The position numbers and the translations under genes were made by a program. 64,000 nucleotides of DNA, from contig NZ_CDPK01000003.1 in the NCBI RefSeq assembly GCF_900068895.1, positions 346,285 through 410,284 of the forward strand, given 5' to 3'. The notes beneath the pieces were generated by a model. It was not told where the DNA came from. It was given only the letters and a program-made list of their open reading frames with translations, and did not search any database. Positions within the stretch are counted from its first letter, which is position 1. Each line of letters starts with the position of its first letter. Origin of the DNA: Erwinia sp. ErVv1 (lineage in GTDB: Bacteria > Pseudomonadota > Gammaproteobacteria > Enterobacterales > Enterobacteriaceae). Positions 8,577 to 19,220 of this stretch are shown piece after piece.

Positions 8577-10133
8577 ATGAAAAGTAAGCCACAACAGATG
8601 ACATTGCGCTTACTTGGCGCTGCGGTCTTATTATCAATGTATGCCAGCTCAAGCTGGGCTTTCAGCATTGATGATGTGGCAAAACAGGCAAAAGAGCTGG
8701 CAGGAAAAGGGTATGAAGCCCCAAAAAGCAATCTGCCTTCTCAGCTGCGCGAAATGAAATATGCTGATTATCAACAGATTCAGTTCAACCGGGATAAAGC
8801 CTACTGGGGTAAATTAAAGACGCCATTCAAGCTGGAATTCTATCACCAGGGCATGTATTTCGATACGCCGGTACAGATCAATGAGGTGATTGCCTCTTCG
8901 GTTCGCCAGATCAAATATTCGCCTGATTACTTTAACTTCGGCAACGTTAAGCACGATCCTGATACGGTCAAAAACCTCGGTTTTGCTGGATTCAAAGTGT
9001 TGTACCCGCTTAACAGCAAAAATAAAAAAGATGATGAAATCACCAGCTTCCTGGGTGCCAGCTATTTCCGTGTAATTGGTGCGGGCCAGGTTTATGGTCT
9101 CTCCTCGCGCGGACTGGCTATTGATACGGCGCTGCCCTCAGGTGAAGAGTTTCCGCGATTCAAATCGTTCTGGATCGAACGGCCTAAGCCGTCCGACAAG
9201 CATCTGGTTATCTACGCGCTGCTTGACTCCCCGCGCGCGACCGGGGCCTATCGCTTCCTGATTACACCGGGTAAAGAGAGCACCGTAGACGTTCAGTCTA
9301 AGGTCTACCTGCGCGATAAAGTGGGCAAGCTGGGCGTTGCCCCGCTGACCAGCATGTTCCTTTTTGGACCTAATCAGCCGTCGCCGATGGTTAACTATCG
9401 TCCCCAGCTGCATGACTCCAACGGTCTGTCCATTCACGCCGGTAACGGCGAGTGGATCTGGCGTCCGCTGAATAACCCGAAACATCTGGCGGTAAGCACC
9501 TTTACCGTTGAGAGTCCGAAAGGCTTCGGTCTGCTTCAGCGCGGGCGCGACTTCAACCAGTATCAGGATCTGGACGATCGTTACGATCTCCGCCCGAGCG
9601 GCTGGATTGAACCGCAGGGCGACTGGGGTAAAGGGCACGTTGAGCTGGTGGAGATCCCTACTGCTGACGAAACCAATGACAATATCGTTGCCTTCTGGAC
9701 GCCGGAACAGCTGCCGGAACCGGGCAAAGCAATGAGCTTCAACTATCGTCTGCACTTCACCCGCGACGAAAGCCAGCTGCATTCGCCGGATACCGCCTAT
9801 GTAAATGATACGCTGCGCTCCACCGGCGACGTGAAACAGTCTAATCTGGTTCACCAGCCGGACGGCACCCTGGCCTTTATCGTTGACTTTACCGGTCAGG
9901 ATATGAGCAAGATGCCGGAAAATACGCCGGTTACGCCACAGGTGAGCATCGGTAACAACGGTGAGCTGGTTGAAAACAGCGTACGCTATAACCCGGTCAC
10001 CAAAGGCTGGCGTCTGCTGATGCGTATCCGCGTCAAAGATAATAAACAGCCTACGGAAATGCGTGCGGCGCTGCTTAACGGCGACAAAACGCTGACGGAA
10101 ACCTGGAGCTATCAGTTGCCTGCCAATGAATAA
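8577..10133 (+). CDS. opgG: Periplasmic glucan biosynthesis protein OpgG
   Basis: OpgG (MdoG) is a periplasmic protein needed to build the branched beta-glucans that accumulate at low osmolarity. The 518-aa product has a cleavable signal peptide ending near [10 protein letters not shown], as in E. coli. The body is nearly collinear with the E. coli protein, including [36 protein letters not shown] and the C-terminal [16 protein letters not shown] at 8565 in the same frame is an alternative start. I prefer the ATG at 8577 because it gives a normal signal peptide, although the G-rich ribosome site (8556-8562) lies between the two. The last eight bases overlap opgH, so the two genes are translated together. 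Confidence 0.95.
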   Translation: MKSKPQQMTLRLLGAAVLLSMYASSSWAFSIDDVAKQAKELAGKGYEAPKSNLPSQLREMKYADYQQIQFNRDKAYWGKLKTPFKLEFYHQGMYFDTPVQINEVIASSVRQIKYSPDYFNFGNVKHDPDTVKNLGFAGFKVLYPLNSKNKKDDEITSFLGASYFRVIGAGQVYGLSSRGLAIDTALPSGEEFPRFKSFWIERPKPSDKHLVIYALLDSPRATGAYRFLITPGKESTVDVQSKVYLRDKVGKLGVAPLTSMFLFGPNQPSPMVNYRPQLHDSNGLSIHAGNGEWIWRPLNNPKHLAVSTFTVESPKGFGLLQRGRDFNQYQDLDDRYDLRPSGWIEPQGDWGKGHVELVEIPTADETNDNIVAFWTPEQLPEPGKAMSFNYRLHFTRDESQLHSPDTAYVNDTLRSTGDVKQSNLVHQPDGTLAFIVDFTGQDMSKMPENTPVTPQVSIGNNGELVENSVRYNPVTKGWRLLMRIRVKDNKQPTEMRAALLNGDKTLTETWSYQLPANE

Positions 10134-12687
10134 GTCTACTGTTATACCTACCGAGTATATCGATGCGCTGCCCCTTTCGCCGGAGCGAAAGGGTGCGCTG
10201 CGTGAATCGCTGCCACTCCAGGGGGATGACGCCTTTAGCCAGCTGCACCAGAATCTGGCTGAGGGCGAGCCCCTGGCTTCCCGTCCTGACGACGCGCCCC
10301 TTTCGTCGGTTCGCACGCGTATTGATCACACCTGGCCGGACTCCGTGGGCGAACAGGGTGAGCAGTTCGATAAGGATGCCCTGGATCGCACCACCCTGAA
10401 GGCGATGCCTCCGCATACGCGCTCCTCTATGTATCCGGAAGCCTGGCGCACCAACCCGGTTGCGCGCGCCTGGGATTCGCTGCGTGGCCGTAAAACCGTT
10501 CCACGCTTTACCAGTGCGGAAGAGAGAAGGTCGGAAGAGAAGTGGCGACATGTTGGCTCAATCCGCCGCTATATTCTGCTGATCCTCACCATCGCGCAGA
10601 CGGTCGTCGCCACCTGGTACATGAAAACCATTCTGCCGTACCAGGGCTGGGCGCTGATCGATCCTATGGAGATGATCAACCAGAACTGGCAGCAGTCGCT
10701 GCTGCAAATCCTGCCGTACGTGCTGCAAACCGGGATACTGTTCCTGTTTGCCGTGCTGTTCTGCTGGGTGTCGGCAGGATTCTGGACGGCTCTGATGGGC
10801 TTCCTGCAACTGCTGATCGGCAAGGACAAATACAGTATCTCCTACGGAACGGTGGGGGATGAGGCGATCGATCCGGCACACCGTACCGCGCTAATTATGC
10901 CTATCTGTAATGAAGACGTGGAACGCGTCTTTGCCGGGCTGCGCGCGACCTGGGAGTCGGTAGTGAGAACCGGGGAGCAGCAGAACTTTGATGTCTATAT
11001 TCTGAGTGACAGCTATAACCCGGATATCGCCCTTGCCGAGCAGAAGGCGTGGATGGAGCTGGTGCGCGATGTGGGTGGCGAAGGACGTATTTTCTATCGC
11101 CGTCGCCGTCGCCGCGTCAAGCGTAAGAGCGGTAACATCGATGACTTCTGCCGCCGCTGGGGCAGCCAGTACAGCTATATGGTTGTTCTTGATGCGGACA
11201 GCGTGATGAGCGGTGAGTGTCTGACCGGCCTGGTGCGTATGATGGAAGCGAACCCCAATGCGGGGATTATCCAGTCATCGCCAAAGGCATCCGGTATGGA
11301 CACGCTGTATGCACGCTGCCAGCAGTTTGCTACCCGAGTTTATGGGCCGCTGTTCACCGCCGGTCTGCATTTCTGGCAGCTGGGGGAGTCTCACTACTGG
11401 GGACACAACGCCATCATCCGCGTGAAGCCCTTTATTGAACACTGCGCGCTGGCACCTCTGCCGGGGGAAGGGTCGTTTGCAGGATCCATTCTGTCGCATG
11501 ACTTTGTGGAAGCCGCGCTGATGCGCCGTGCAGGCTGGGGCGTCTGGATTGCCTACGATCTGCCTGGCTCATACGAGGAGCTGCCGCCTAACCTGCTGGA
11601 TGAGCTGAAGCGTGACCGCCGCTGGTGTCACGGTAACCTGATGAACTTCCGACTGTTCCTGGTCAGGGGCATGCATCCGGTTCACCGCGCCGTGTTCCTG
11701 ACCGGAGTGATGTCCTACCTCTCTGCGCCGCTGTGGTTTATGTTCCTCGCCCTGTCGACGGCACTGCAGGTGGTGCATACGCTGATGGAGCCGCAGTACT
11801 TCATGCAGCCCCGACAGCTGTTCCCGGTCTGGCCGCAGTGGCGTCCCGAGCTGGCGATTGCGCTGTTCTCTACCACCCTGGTGCTCCTGTTCCTGCCCAA
11901 GCTGCTGAGCGTGGTGCTGATCTGGTGCAAAGGCGCTAAGCCCTACGGTGGTGCGCTGCGGGTCTTCGCGTCTCTGTTCCTCGAGATGCTGTTCTCGGTA
12001 CTGCTGGCGCCGGTGCGTATGCTGTTTCACACGGTCTTCGTGGTCAGCGCCTTCCTCGGCTGGGAAGTGGTCTGGAACTCTCCGCAGCGTGATGATGATG
12101 CAACGCCATGGAGCGAGGCATTCAAACGTCACGGTTCACAAATGGCGCTGGGTATTGTCTGGGCAGCAGGAATGGGCTGGCTTGATTTGAACTTCCTGTG
12201 GTGGCTGGCACCTATTGTCTTCTCGCTGATCCTCTCACCTTTTGTGTCGGTATTTTCCAGTCGTTCTACGACCGGGAGAGCGTCACGACGGGCGAAACTC
12301 TTCCTTATCCCGGAAGAGTACGATCCGCCGAAAGAGCTGCTGGATACCGACCGCTACGTGCAGATCAATCGCGAACGTGCGCTGAAAGATGGCTTTATGC
12401 ATGCGGTGTTTAACCCATCGTTTAATGCCCTGGCAAGCGCGATGGCAACCTCGCGTCATCTCAAAAGTGAGATACTGGAGTTTGCCCGCGATCGTCGCGT
12501 TGAACAGGCGCTGAGCGAGTCACCGCTTAAACTGGATCGCGACCGTCGGCTGGCGCTGCTTAGCGACCCGGTGACGCTGTCAAGGATGCACTACCGTCTG
12601 TGGCAGAATGCGGATAAGTATCATGACTGGTTTGATTACTATCAGTCGCTGAAAATGAATCCGCTGGCTATTCAGAAAGCGAAATAA
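10126..12687 (+). CDS. opgH: Glucan glucosyltransferase OpgH
   Basis: OpgH (MdoH) is the inner-membrane GT2 enzyme that polymerises the beta-1,2-glucan backbone from UDP-glucose; in E. coli it also restrains FtsZ when sugar is plentiful. The 853-aa product has a long cytoplasmic N-terminus, membrane segments near 145-225, a glycosyltransferase domain with [21 protein letters not shown], a HDF motif and the (Q/R)xxRW-type sequence [10 protein letters not shown], then several more membrane spans. Length matches the family (about 847 aa). Its ATG overlaps the opgG stop region, so it is co-translated. A strong terminator follows 43 bases after the stop, closing the two-gene operon. Confidence 0.96.
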   Translation: MNKSTVIPTEYIDALPLSPERKGALRESLPLQGDDAFSQLHQNLAEGEPLASRPDDAPLSSVRTRIDHTWPDSVGEQGEQFDKDALDRTTLKAMPPHTRSSMYPEAWRTNPVARAWDSLRGRKTVPRFTSAEERRSEEKWRHVGSIRRYILLILTIAQTVVATWYMKTILPYQGWALIDPMEMINQNWQQSLLQILPYVLQTGILFLFAVLFCWVSAGFWTALMGFLQLLIGKDKYSISYGTVGDEAIDPAHRTALIMPICNEDVERVFAGLRATWESVVRTGEQQNFDVYILSDSYNPDIALAEQKAWMELVRDVGGEGRIFYRRRRRRVKRKSGNIDDFCRRWGSQYSYMVVLDADSVMSGECLTGLVRMMEANPNAGIIQSSPKASGMDTLYARCQQFATRVYGPLFTAGLHFWQLGESHYWGHNAIIRVKPFIEHCALAPLPGEGSFAGSILSHDFVEAALMRRAGWGVWIAYDLPGSYEELPPNLLDELKRDRRWCHGNLMNFRLFLVRGMHPVHRAVFLTGVMSYLSAPLWFMFLALSTALQVVHTLMEPQYFMQPRQLFPVWPQWRPELAIALFSTTLVLLFLPKLLSVVLIWCKGAKPYGGALRVFASLFLEMLFSVLLAPVRMLFHTVFVVSAFLGWEVVWNSPQRDDDATPWSEAFKRHGSQMALGIVWAAGMGWLDLNFLWWLAPIVFSLILSPFVSVFSSRSTTGRASRRAKLFLIPEEYDPPKELLDTDRYVQINRERALKDGFMHAVFNPSFNALASAMATSRHLKSEILEFARDRRVEQALSESPLKLDRDRRLALLSDPVTLSRMHYRLWQNADKYHDWFDYYQSLKMNPLAIQKAK

Positions 12688-12730
12688 ATAGCGCTGTAAT
12701 GCTCTGCGAAAGCAGGGTAACGGCAGCAGA

Positions 12731-12757
12731 GGCCGGGGACTTTCCCCGGCCTTTTTT
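12731..12757 (+). terminator. Intrinsic terminator of opgGH
   Basis: GGCCGGGG (12731-12738) and CCCCGGCC (12744-12751) form a perfect 8-bp GC stem with a 5-nt loop, followed by six T. It lies 43 bases after the opgH stop. Confidence 0.9.
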
Positions 12758-12875
12758 AACAAATCGCACCAGCTCCTCTTTTTTCCGCTCACCGCCCCTG
12801 TCAGTTAGCTATTGTCCTGAATTCAACCCTCTGAAACAGGAAACAAATAACCTTCCATCTGCCAGAATATTTTGT

Positions 12876-14003
12876 TCAGAACGCATTGTTTCTGAGACGG
12901 AAAGAACGGGTAATTCGATCCCAAACTTCCACCAGTTCGGCATCGCTATAAGTCAGCAGGCTATCACTGCCCGCAGGCATGATCTCATTACTTAACGTCA
13001 GATCAAGATTAGGATGTCTGAAATCCGCCGTTTTCTCATTGGCGATAGCAGTAAACATTAACTGTTTTGACGGATTATCGGATGATTTTCGTGGCGGGGC
13101 AGTGATAAGCCATTCGCTGGTATTAAAACTGGCAATCTGCGTTTGCCCCTTTCGCAGCGTCCGTCCGTCAACACTGCGGATATAAGACTGAATTTCACCG
13201 CTTCGTTCCAGCATGGTTGTGCTTTCTTTTAAGGCGTTATTGCTCCAGACAACAAAAGAAAAGGCCGGATTATGGGGATAGTCAAAGGTAATATCTTCCT
13301 TCGGCTGTCCGTTCCCGTCACGGATAAACCCTTCCGAAATACAGGTCCCCGGCTGCGTCGGGATTTCCTCGTCCTTTCGCCCGCTCAGACGGGACATTAC
13401 ATCCTGAAGCTCTGCCAGTTTTTGCGGCTTGTTATTCGCCATCCAGGCGGGTCTCCCGGCCTCATCCCGCAAATAAAACGCGCGTTCTTCCTCATAGCGT
13501 GGGTCAGAGTAATCGGTGATTTCCTGTGTGAGGATAAACGCCACCCCGTTAACGTACAGGTGCCCTTCCAGAATACGCCCAAAGCCCGGCACGCTCTCGT
13601 TTTCATTGCGGTCAAATATTACCGCGTTCTCACTCAGCCGGATCACCTGCTTCAAAAACGGCTGACTTTTAGGATTGACCGTATGTCCGTTCTGTAATTC
13701 CTGCTCCCGCCGCTGGATACGCTGCTCAAACGCCGGACGGTAGAGCCGTTTGCTGCTGATGCTCACCTCATTAATCCGGGCACGGTCCGTCAGGGTATTT
13801 TCAAACGAGGCGGGAACCTCAAACACATAGCGGCCCACACACTGGGCTTTGGTGGTGGCAAACAGGGTATCAACCATACGTTTTTCCTTGTCCGTTAACG
13901 CCGGGGGCGTATGCACAAACGTTACATAGTGGTGAAGATAGAATCCTGCCGCCAGCAGCACTATCACCAGCGGGATAAGCAGGAGAAGAGGGTTTTTTTT
14001 CAT
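12876..14003 (-). CDS. Tli4-like immunity protein for the adjacent lipase effector
   Basis: The 375-aa protein begins with a membrane anchor (MKKNPLLLLIPLVIVLLAAG) and continues as a periplasmic domain of about 340 residues. That is the layout of immunity proteins guarding against periplasm-acting lipase effectors. The body, with CVGRYVFEVPASF near residues 55-67, a GTCISEGFIRDGNG segment near 215-230 and a closing VWDRITRSFR, resembles the Tli4 family as I recall it. Its ATG overlaps the stop of the upstream lipase gene in ATGA, so the pair is translated together, which is normal for toxin and immunity genes. It would bind the lipase and protect the cell from its own or sister-cell attack. 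The family name is a recollection without a search; the pairing is strongly supported by position. Confidence 0.7.
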   Translation of the reverse strand: MKKNPLLLLIPLVIVLLAAGFYLHHYVTFVHTPPALTDKEKRMVDTLFATTKAQCVGRYVFEVPASFENTLTDRARINEVSISSKRLYRPAFEQRIQRREQELQNGHTVNPKSQPFLKQVIRLSENAVIFDRNENESVPGFGRILEGHLYVNGVAFILTQEITDYSDPRYEEERAFYLRDEAGRPAWMANNKPQKLAELQDVMSRLSGRKDEEIPTQPGTCISEGFIRDGNGQPKEDITFDYPHNPAFSFVVWSNNALKESTTMLERSGEIQSYIRSVDGRTLRKGQTQIASFNTSEWLITAPPRKSSDNPSKQLMFTAIANEKTADFRHPNLDLTLSNEIMPAGSDSLLTYSDAELVEVWDRITRSFRLRNNAF

Positions 14004-15535
14004 GGCGCCGGCACCTGCTGCACGATTTTCACCACCGAGCGGACCGTGAACATCAGGGCGTCTGACAGGTCGCTGTAAACCGAACGGGCGCGGTCCACGG
14101 GGTCAACGGCGTAGGCCCCTTCATGGTCAACATCCGTGCCCAGAATCCCGCGTATTCGCGCGGCATGCATTCGCACCGCGTTCACCGGCACCGTGCCGTC
14201 ACCCGGGCTCCCGGAGGAGACCAGTTCAAAAGTGATATCACCATCATACCGGTATGTTGGGGACGACGGAACGTGATAGCCTCTCGCCGGTAAGGGCGAC
14301 CGCAGAACCGATCGTTCTTTCCACGTCAGGAAAGCATCAGACGGATTATCCGCGCTGGCACCGTAAAACAGCCAGGTCTGCGGATGGTATTTGCCATGCA
14401 ATTCTTCAATAAAAGTTTGGACTCTTTTGGTTATCCTCGTTTCAAACTCGCTCCACGCTTTTTCCGTATCTCCCAGCAGCAGATCCTGCTCACACAGCCG
14501 CCACCAGGCCGTTTTGTTCAGATAAATTTCCTTATACGGGTCGTCCACCGGCAGGGTCAGCCGGGTCGTGCTGCCCTCGATTTTCAACCAGCCCGCACCA
14601 TAGGCCCTGCCCGGCAGCAGCTGTAACGGACCGGGGGACTGTGCCAGTACCGGCATCAGCTTTTCTGCACTGTCCCCGATAATCATCCCGGTAACGCCGC
14701 GCTCACCGGTTTTCATGCGCCGGTATGCCGCCGGCGAGCCCAGGTCAGGCATTACGCCGTGCACAATTCCCAGAATATTTTCCTGCCCGTTCATGTTTTC
14801 CGAGTAGTGCCGGGCAACCAGTCCCCCCATCGAGTGAGTGACCAGAATCACCTTTTTCACTGCCAGACGATGATGATAATCCAGCAGTACCCTGCTGATA
14901 TACTTTCCCAGCAGCGTCGCCGAGTCCGCACTGGACTGCAGCCAGTTATAGCCAAAAACGTGCAGCGGGTATAAAAAGCGGTGGCCGTGGGCCGTTTCTT
15001 CTTCGGTCAGCACCTGTTCCGGCGGCTCGTCGCCTATCCTCACGCCGGTAAAACGCTGCCGGGCCGTCTGCAGCTGCGCTTCCCTGAAGTAATTATCCAT
15101 CAGGATATCGTCGTCACTGAGCAGGTACTGCAGCCGGTCGAGCGCCTCACCGTAGCTCTTGTAAAAGGCGTATCCCCATCCCCGCTCCCGCCGGGAGGGG
15201 AATTTTTTGCCATCCGCTCCGTCGTTAAAAATCGCCCCGCTGTTATCAGCGGTTGTGGTCATCGGATCAAGCAGAAGCTTTCTTTTCTCCGGGCTGGCCA
15301 CCGGCCATTTTATTAACGATGAAGCACTGAACTGCCAGACGTTATTCTTGCCGCTTTTCAGGTTTGTTCCCATCACGCCCGGAATAAAAATCACCGGGAT
15401 CACTTTTTCGGGTGGCATGAGGCAGACCGCCACGTGATGTTTTTCTATCGGCTGGGGAATGACCTCGTAATGAAACCGCCCGTTGTCATCCCAGATGGGA
15501 CGATGGTAAGAATGGTTTTCGCTTTTGTCGTCCAT
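14000..15535 (-). CDS. Tle-like lipase, probable type VI secretion phospholipase effector
   Basis: This 511-aa alpha/beta hydrolase has an LCAT/PGAP1-like plan. PVIFIPGVMGTNL (about 47-59) resembles the oxyanion region, VTHSMGGLVARH (about 232-243) is the nucleophile elbow with Ser235, GDGTVPV (about 445-451) carries a likely catalytic Asp446, and TDVDHEGAY (about 467-475) the likely His471. The elbow is T-H-S-M-G, so the usual first Gly is Thr. No signal peptide is present, as expected for a T6SS cargo. It overlaps the next gene, a membrane-anchored immunity-like protein, by four bases. AGGAAC lies before the ATG. No vgrG, PAAR or hcp gene is in the window, so it would be an orphan effector loaded by a T6SS elsewhere. 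Which Tle family it belongs to is uncertain. Confidence 0.72.
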   Translation of the reverse strand: MDDKSENHSYHRPIWDDNGRFHYEVIPQPIEKHHVAVCLMPPEKVIPVIFIPGVMGTNLKSGKNNVWQFSASSLIKWPVASPEKRKLLLDPMTTTADNSGAIFNDGADGKKFPSRRERGWGYAFYKSYGEALDRLQYLLSDDDILMDNYFREAQLQTARQRFTGVRIGDEPPEQVLTEEETAHGHRFLYPLHVFGYNWLQSSADSATLLGKYISRVLLDYHHRLAVKKVILVTHSMGGLVARHYSENMNGQENILGIVHGVMPDLGSPAAYRRMKTGERGVTGMIIGDSAEKLMPVLAQSPGPLQLLPGRAYGAGWLKIEGSTTRLTLPVDDPYKEIYLNKTAWWRLCEQDLLLGDTEKAWSEFETRITKRVQTFIEELHGKYHPQTWLFYGASADNPSDAFLTWKERSVLRSPLPARGYHVPSSPTYRYDGDITFELVSSGSPGDGTVPVNAVRMHAARIRGILGTDVDHEGAYAVDPVDRARSVYSDLSDALMFTVRSVVKIVQQVPAP

Positions 15536-15844
15536 GCGTTGAGTTCCTGATATTCTCCGTCGGAAACGGCATCATCTCATAACCCATCAGGGCCGAACTT
15601 AACTCAAATCACGGTTTGAAAGGCGTGGCTGAGGTGATTAAACGGGTTTAGAAGTGACAGCCTGCGCCGATATTAATGCCATTAAGCGAAAACGTTTTGA
15701 GAACATCACGCTGCTCTGGTGGGTAGGTCGTTTTACGCCAACCTTACGTTTCCAGCAGGGTTTATAGCGGACGGCGCGAACGCGGGTAGGATACAATATG
15801 CGGTTAGTATCGCTCTTTTACTTAGATTTGGTCAGATGGTTACG
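15536..15844. other. Intergenic region between the lipase gene and yceK
   Basis: About 309 bases hold the divergent upstream regions of the lipase/immunity pair and yceK. I see no gene, repeat or RNA here. The yceK frame stays open upstream of its start but shows no convincing protein. Confidence 0.5.
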
Positions 15845-16084
15845 ATGAAGAAAATAATATGCGGGTTACTGCTGGGTGCCAGCCTGCTGGTACTGAGTGG
15901 CTGTGGCAGCATCATCAGCCGTACGCTGCCCGGACAGGGTCACGGAAAGCAATTTTATCCTGGGGTGCAGTGGGACATTCGCGATACGCCCTGGCGGTTT
16001 CTGACGATTATCGACCTGCCGCTGTCGCTGGTGGTTGATACGCTGCTGTTGCCGGTGGACGCCAGCCACGGACCCTATCAATAG
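15845..16084 (+). CDS. yceK: YceK-type outer-membrane lipoprotein
   Basis: The 79-aa product is a small lipoprotein. A short hydrophobic signal ends in the lipobox LSGC near residue 19. The mature part matches E. coli YceK closely, including GCGSIISRTLPGQGHG, FYPGVQWD and TIIDLPLSL and the ending HGPYQ. Function is unknown; the family is found next to msyB in E. coli, as here. I chose the ATG at 15845 (MKKII) because it gives a normal signal peptide; the in-frame ATG at 15836 adds only three residues. It is convergent with msyB across a hairpin. Confidence 0.9.
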   Translation: MKKIICGLLLGASLLVLSGCGSIISRTLPGQGHGKQFYPGVQWDIRDTPWRFLTIIDLPLSLVVDTLLLPVDASHGPYQ

Positions 16085-16104
16085 CGCACCCTGAAAGGGT
16101 GCGC
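16084..16104. terminator. Hairpin between convergent yceK and msyB
   Basis: GCGCACCCT (16084-16092) and AGGGTGCGC (16096-16104) form a perfect 9-bp stem with a 3-nt loop, placed directly between two convergent genes. The T run is missing, so termination is inferred from position. Confidence 0.6.
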
Positions 16105-16117
16105 CGTCATGCATGAC

Positions 16118-16516
16118 TCAGGCCCAGCGATCGGATTCGCTGTTGTCGTCTTCCCACTCCTGCGCAGCCGCCTCACCCTCTTCGGTGTCTGCAGGCGGCT
16201 CAAGCTGGAATTCGCCTTCATCCCATTCGTGCAGGGTATTTTCCGGCATCCACTCCTGACGCAGTTCAATCTCGTCGAAATCGCCATCAAAAATAGCCTG
16301 GGCCGCTTCACCACTGCGCAGCGACAGGCATTCGCCTTCATCGCCCTCGTTGGTAAAGAACTCAGCCTGCCACATGATATCGCCATCCTGCATAACGTAT
16401 TTTTGCAGATTGAACTGGCTGACGGAGGCATCATCCTCTTCCAGCTCTGGATTCGCAGCCAGGTACTCTTCACGAGCGGCGTCGATGGCTTCTTCCAGCG
16501 TTGCGTATAATGACAT
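16118..16516 (-). CDS. msyB: Acidic protein MsyB
   Basis: The 132-aa product is very acidic and matches MsyB (E. coli about 124 aa), including YATLEEAIDAAREE, QDGDIMWQ and NTLHEWDEGEFQLEPP. In E. coli extra copies suppress secY and secA defects, but the true role is unclear. The C-terminus here is a little longer and ends with several acidic residues. AGGAAA precedes the ATG. Like E. coli, it lies between yceK and mdtG, although yceK is on the opposite strand. Confidence 0.93.
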   Translation of the reverse strand: MSLYATLEEAIDAAREEYLAANPELEEDDASVSQFNLQKYVMQDGDIMWQAEFFTNEGDEGECLSLRSGEAAQAIFDGDFDEIELRQEWMPENTLHEWDEGEFQLEPPADTEEGEAAAQEWEDDNSESDRWA

Positions 16517-16758
16517 GCTATTTTCCTTTCCCGGTTAAGACTATCAGCAAAGGATAGTCTAAGTTTTGCAGGGGTAAACCCGTCTCAGGAAAAAAATCGT
16601 GCTGTTTTGTATACGCGTATCAGTGTGTTACAGAAAAAAATGATGAAGGATAAAAAAACTTCTGTGACATTCATTCTAATTCAACAGCGTAACGCGATTG
16701 CCGCCTGGCTTTATAGGCACCCGCTCAAAGGCAATACTGCGCCCGTAACAGCCAGCCT

Positions 16759-17997
16759 TCATTCCTCTGCCCGCGCGGGGAGTACGGCCCGACGGCGCAG
16801 TACCCGCCACGAGTAGACGGCATTGAACAGCACGACGGTTGCCGTGACCACGAATACCGCGCGGAATCCCCAGTGGGCAGAAACCAGCGCACCCATAAGC
16901 GGGCCGGTGACATTACCGATGTCGCGGAAAGACTGGTTATAGCTGAAAATACGCCCGGCGATCTGGTTAGAGGCGTTATAGATGAGCAGAGTCTGTACTG
17001 CCGGCAGCAGGGCACCGTCAGCCGCGCCGAGCAGGAACCGCAGGATGCCCAACTGCCAGGGATTCTGCACCAGCGACATCGGAATGAGTAGCAGAACAGA
17101 GACCAGCAGCATGGCGATCAGAATGCGTTCGGGACCAATGCGATCGCCCAGTTTGCCCAGCCTCGGCGCGCTGATAAGCGCTGCCACGCCGGGCACGGAA
17201 GCGATAAGCCCGGCAATAAACGCCAGGTTTTGCGTAGTACCGTTCAGTTCACGGACATAGAGCGTGAGAATGGGGGCAATTGAACCGGTAGCAATCTGAA
17301 TAATCAGCGTGGTGACGAACAGCGCCAGCACCAGTCTGGGATTTTTAAGTGAGGTGAAGACCTGGCGCGCGTGCAGCATGTCTTTCTTTTTAACGGGTAT
17401 AAAGGTTTCTCTGACGGCGAGCAGGGTCATTATAAAGCAGATAAACAGCACGGCGGCGGTAATAAAAAAGACCGGCCGCAGGCCAAAGCTGTCAGCCAGC
17501 AGGCCGCCTATTAGCGGCCCAATCAGCGCGCCGCTCACGGCACCGGTAGAGAGCCACCCCAGCGCCCAGCCGCTTTTATTACGCGGCACCTGGGTCGCGA
17601 TTAACGCGTTAGCGTTTGGCACAAAGCCGCCCAACAAGCCCAGCAGCGCTCGCAGGGCAAGAAACTGCCAGACGGACGTTGCCATGCCCATCAGCAGCAT
17701 CACAATCGCCATACCCAGGGCAGAGCGCAGCAGCATAATTTTTCTGCCTTTGCGGTCGGCCAGGCCGCCCCAGAAGGGGGAGGCAAAGGCAGAGAACAGA
17801 AACGTGATGCTAAAGACCGCACCTGACCAGAGCGTGAGCGCATGGGGATCGCTCACGCCAAGCAGCTCAACGTAGAGTGGCAGAAAAGGCATGACCAGGC
17901 TGAACGCCACGCCGGTCAGAAAACAGCCGCACCAGGCGACAAACAGGTTTTTCCGCCAGTTCAGTTGTACCAGAGTAACTTCTGAGGGGGTAGACAT
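16759..17997 (-). CDS. mdtG: Multidrug efflux MFS transporter MdtG
   Basis: This 412-aa major facilitator transporter has twelve hydrophobic segments and matches MdtG (YceE), an inner-membrane proton-driven drug exporter giving resistance to fosfomycin and deoxycholate when overexpressed in E. coli. The MFS motif A appears as [16 protein letters not shown] near residues 77-92, and motif C-like [16 protein letters not shown] lies in segment five. In E. coli the gene belongs to the marA-soxS-rob regulon; I did not find a clear marbox. It is read on the minus strand from just left of lpxL and lies in the E. coli gene order. Length equals the family norm (408 aa). Confidence 0.93.
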   Translation of the reverse strand: MSTPSEVTLVQLNWRKNLFVAWCGCFLTGVAFSLVMPFLPLYVELLGVSDPHALTLWSGAVFSITFLFSAFASPFWGGLADRKGRKIMLLRSALGMAIVMLLMGMATSVWQFLALRALLGLLGGFVPNANALIATQVPRNKSGWALGWLSTGAVSGALIGPLIGGLLADSFGLRPVFFITAAVLFICFIMTLLAVRETFIPVKKKDMLHARQVFTSLKNPRLVLALFVTTLIIQIATGSIAPILTLYVRELNGTTQNLAFIAGLIASVPGVAALISAPRLGKLGDRIGPERILIAMLLVSVLLLIPMSLVQNPWQLGILRFLLGAADGALLPAVQTLLIYNASNQIAGRIFSYNQSFRDIGNVTGPLMGALVSAHWGFRAVFVVTATVVLFNAVYSWRVLRRRAVLPARAEE

Positions 17998-18118
17998 AGG
18001 GGCGCAGGTAACCTGTCGGCAGTAAATGTTTAATTAGCTTGCTAATTATGCGCTTAAAAAACAGTCATGAACAGGGCGGGACAGAGATATTTAAACGAGC
18101 AGGGAGTATCAGGAAGTG

Positions 18119-18146
18119 GGACAGTCCGACCGCTATCGGACTGTCC
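18119..18146. terminator. Perfect 11-bp hairpin beyond lpxL
   Basis: GGACAGTCCGA (18119-18129) pairs with TCGGACTGTCC (18136-18146) over a 6-nt loop, seven bases beyond the lpxL stop on the minus strand. No T run follows in either direction. The neighbouring GTGGGACAGT decamer (18117-18126) recurs on the far side of lpxL at 19235-19244. Confidence 0.5.
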
Positions 18147-18152
18147 GTGGGC

Positions 18153-19076
18153 TTATTTGTAGAGAGAGGGCTCGCCTTTGGGGCGTGTTTTAAAACGGCG
18201 ATGCAGCCACATATACTGCTCAGGCGCCATCAGCACGCCGTTCTCCACCACCTTGTTCATCCTGGCCGCCGTGGCCGCCTCGTCATCAAGGGGGATGGCT
18301 GTCTCTTCTGGCAGAATAACCATTTCATAGCCTTTGCCCTGCGGCAGGCGGCGCGGAACAAAGGGGATCACTGCGGGCTGGCCGCTGCGGATCAGCAGGT
18401 AGCTCCCACGGGTTGACGCGGCTTTTTCCACGCCAAAGAAGGGCACGAAAACGCTGCTTTTTGGGCCGTAATCGTGATCCGGGGCGTACCAGATAATATC
18501 GCCATTTTTCAGCGCCCGAATCATACCTTTCACGTCGCGGCGGTCGAGCATGCTCTTATTGGAACGCATCCGCCCCCAGGTTTGCAGCCAGTCCAGCAGG
18601 GCATTGTCATTAGGGCGGTAAACGCCGATGCCGGGGTTATGGATGCCGAATATTCGGGCACCCAGCTCCAGCGTCAGAAAATGCATGCCAATCAGCAGTA
18701 CGCCTTTGCCATCCTGATGCGCTTTTTCAATATGTTCCAGGCCACTGACCTGAAACCATTTCTTAATGCGCCAGTCGGGCCAAAACCACGCCATGCCGGT
18801 TTCGATTAGGCCCATGCCAACAGATTCAAAGTTTCGGACCACCATCGCCTCGCGCTCGGCTTCCGGCATGGCGGGAAAGCAGAGTTCAAGGTTGCGGCGC
18901 GCGACCCAGACGCGGCGACGCAGAAAGCGCATGGAGAGCCGGCCAAGGCCGCAGCCTGCGTAATAGAGAACGGGGTAGGGCAACAGTACCAACAGGTAAA
19001 GTAAACCGATACCAAACCAGGTAAACCAATAACGTGGATGCAGCAACGCACGCGAAAATTGAGGCAGCTGAGTCAT
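18153..19076 (-). CDS. lpxL: Lipid A lauroyl acyltransferase LpxL
   Basis: The 307-aa protein matches LpxL (HtrB), which adds the first secondary acyl chain to Kdo2-lipid IVA at the inner face of the inner membrane. An N-terminal membrane segment lies near residues 15-40. The catalytic HX4E motif is present as HFLTLE near residue 133. [19 protein letters not shown] and a later [17 protein letters not shown] segment are typical of the LpxL/LpxM fold. Length equals the E. coli protein (306 aa). A GGAAA site precedes the ATG. It sits between mdtG and an inserted reductase gene. Confidence 0.95.
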   Translation of the reverse strand: MTQLPQFSRALLHPRYWFTWFGIGLLYLLVLLPYPVLYYAGCGLGRLSMRFLRRRVWVARRNLELCFPAMPEAEREAMVVRNFESVGMGLIETGMAWFWPDWRIKKWFQVSGLEHIEKAHQDGKGVLLIGMHFLTLELGARIFGIHNPGIGVYRPNDNALLDWLQTWGRMRSNKSMLDRRDVKGMIRALKNGDIIWYAPDHDYGPKSSVFVPFFGVEKAASTRGSYLLIRSGQPAVIPFVPRRLPQGKGYEMVILPEETAIPLDDEAATAARMNKVVENGVLMAPEQYMWLHRRFKTRPKGEPSLYK

Positions 19077-19181
19077 GAGTTTCCAGAGTAAAATAAAGGG
19101 GCACCATTATGCGGGCCGGAGATGAACATTTATGGCCTATTGTGCCATTTTTTAAGAACAAACTGAAATTATCACGGTGTC

Positions 19182-19217
19182 GTTAAGGATGGGGTTAAGG
19201 ATGGGGTTAAGGATAGG
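19182..19217. repeat. Three tandem copies of a 12-bp unit
   Basis: GTTAAGGATGGG occurs at 19182-19193 and 19194-19205, and once with a change (GTTAAGGATAGG) at 19206-19217. The array lies between the divergently placed end of the reductase gene and the start of lpxL. No function is apparent. Confidence 0.7.
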
Positions 19218-19220
19218 GTT

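Noticed and set aside
9138..10316. Minus-strand frame of 392 codons over opgG and opgH
   Set aside because: It is a shadow of conserved opgG/opgH coding sequence, with no recognisable domain or ribosome site.
15719..15844. N-terminal extension of yceK
   Set aside because: The frame is open but would bury the lipoprotein signal inside the protein. The start at 15845 gives a normal lipobox and the E. coli length.
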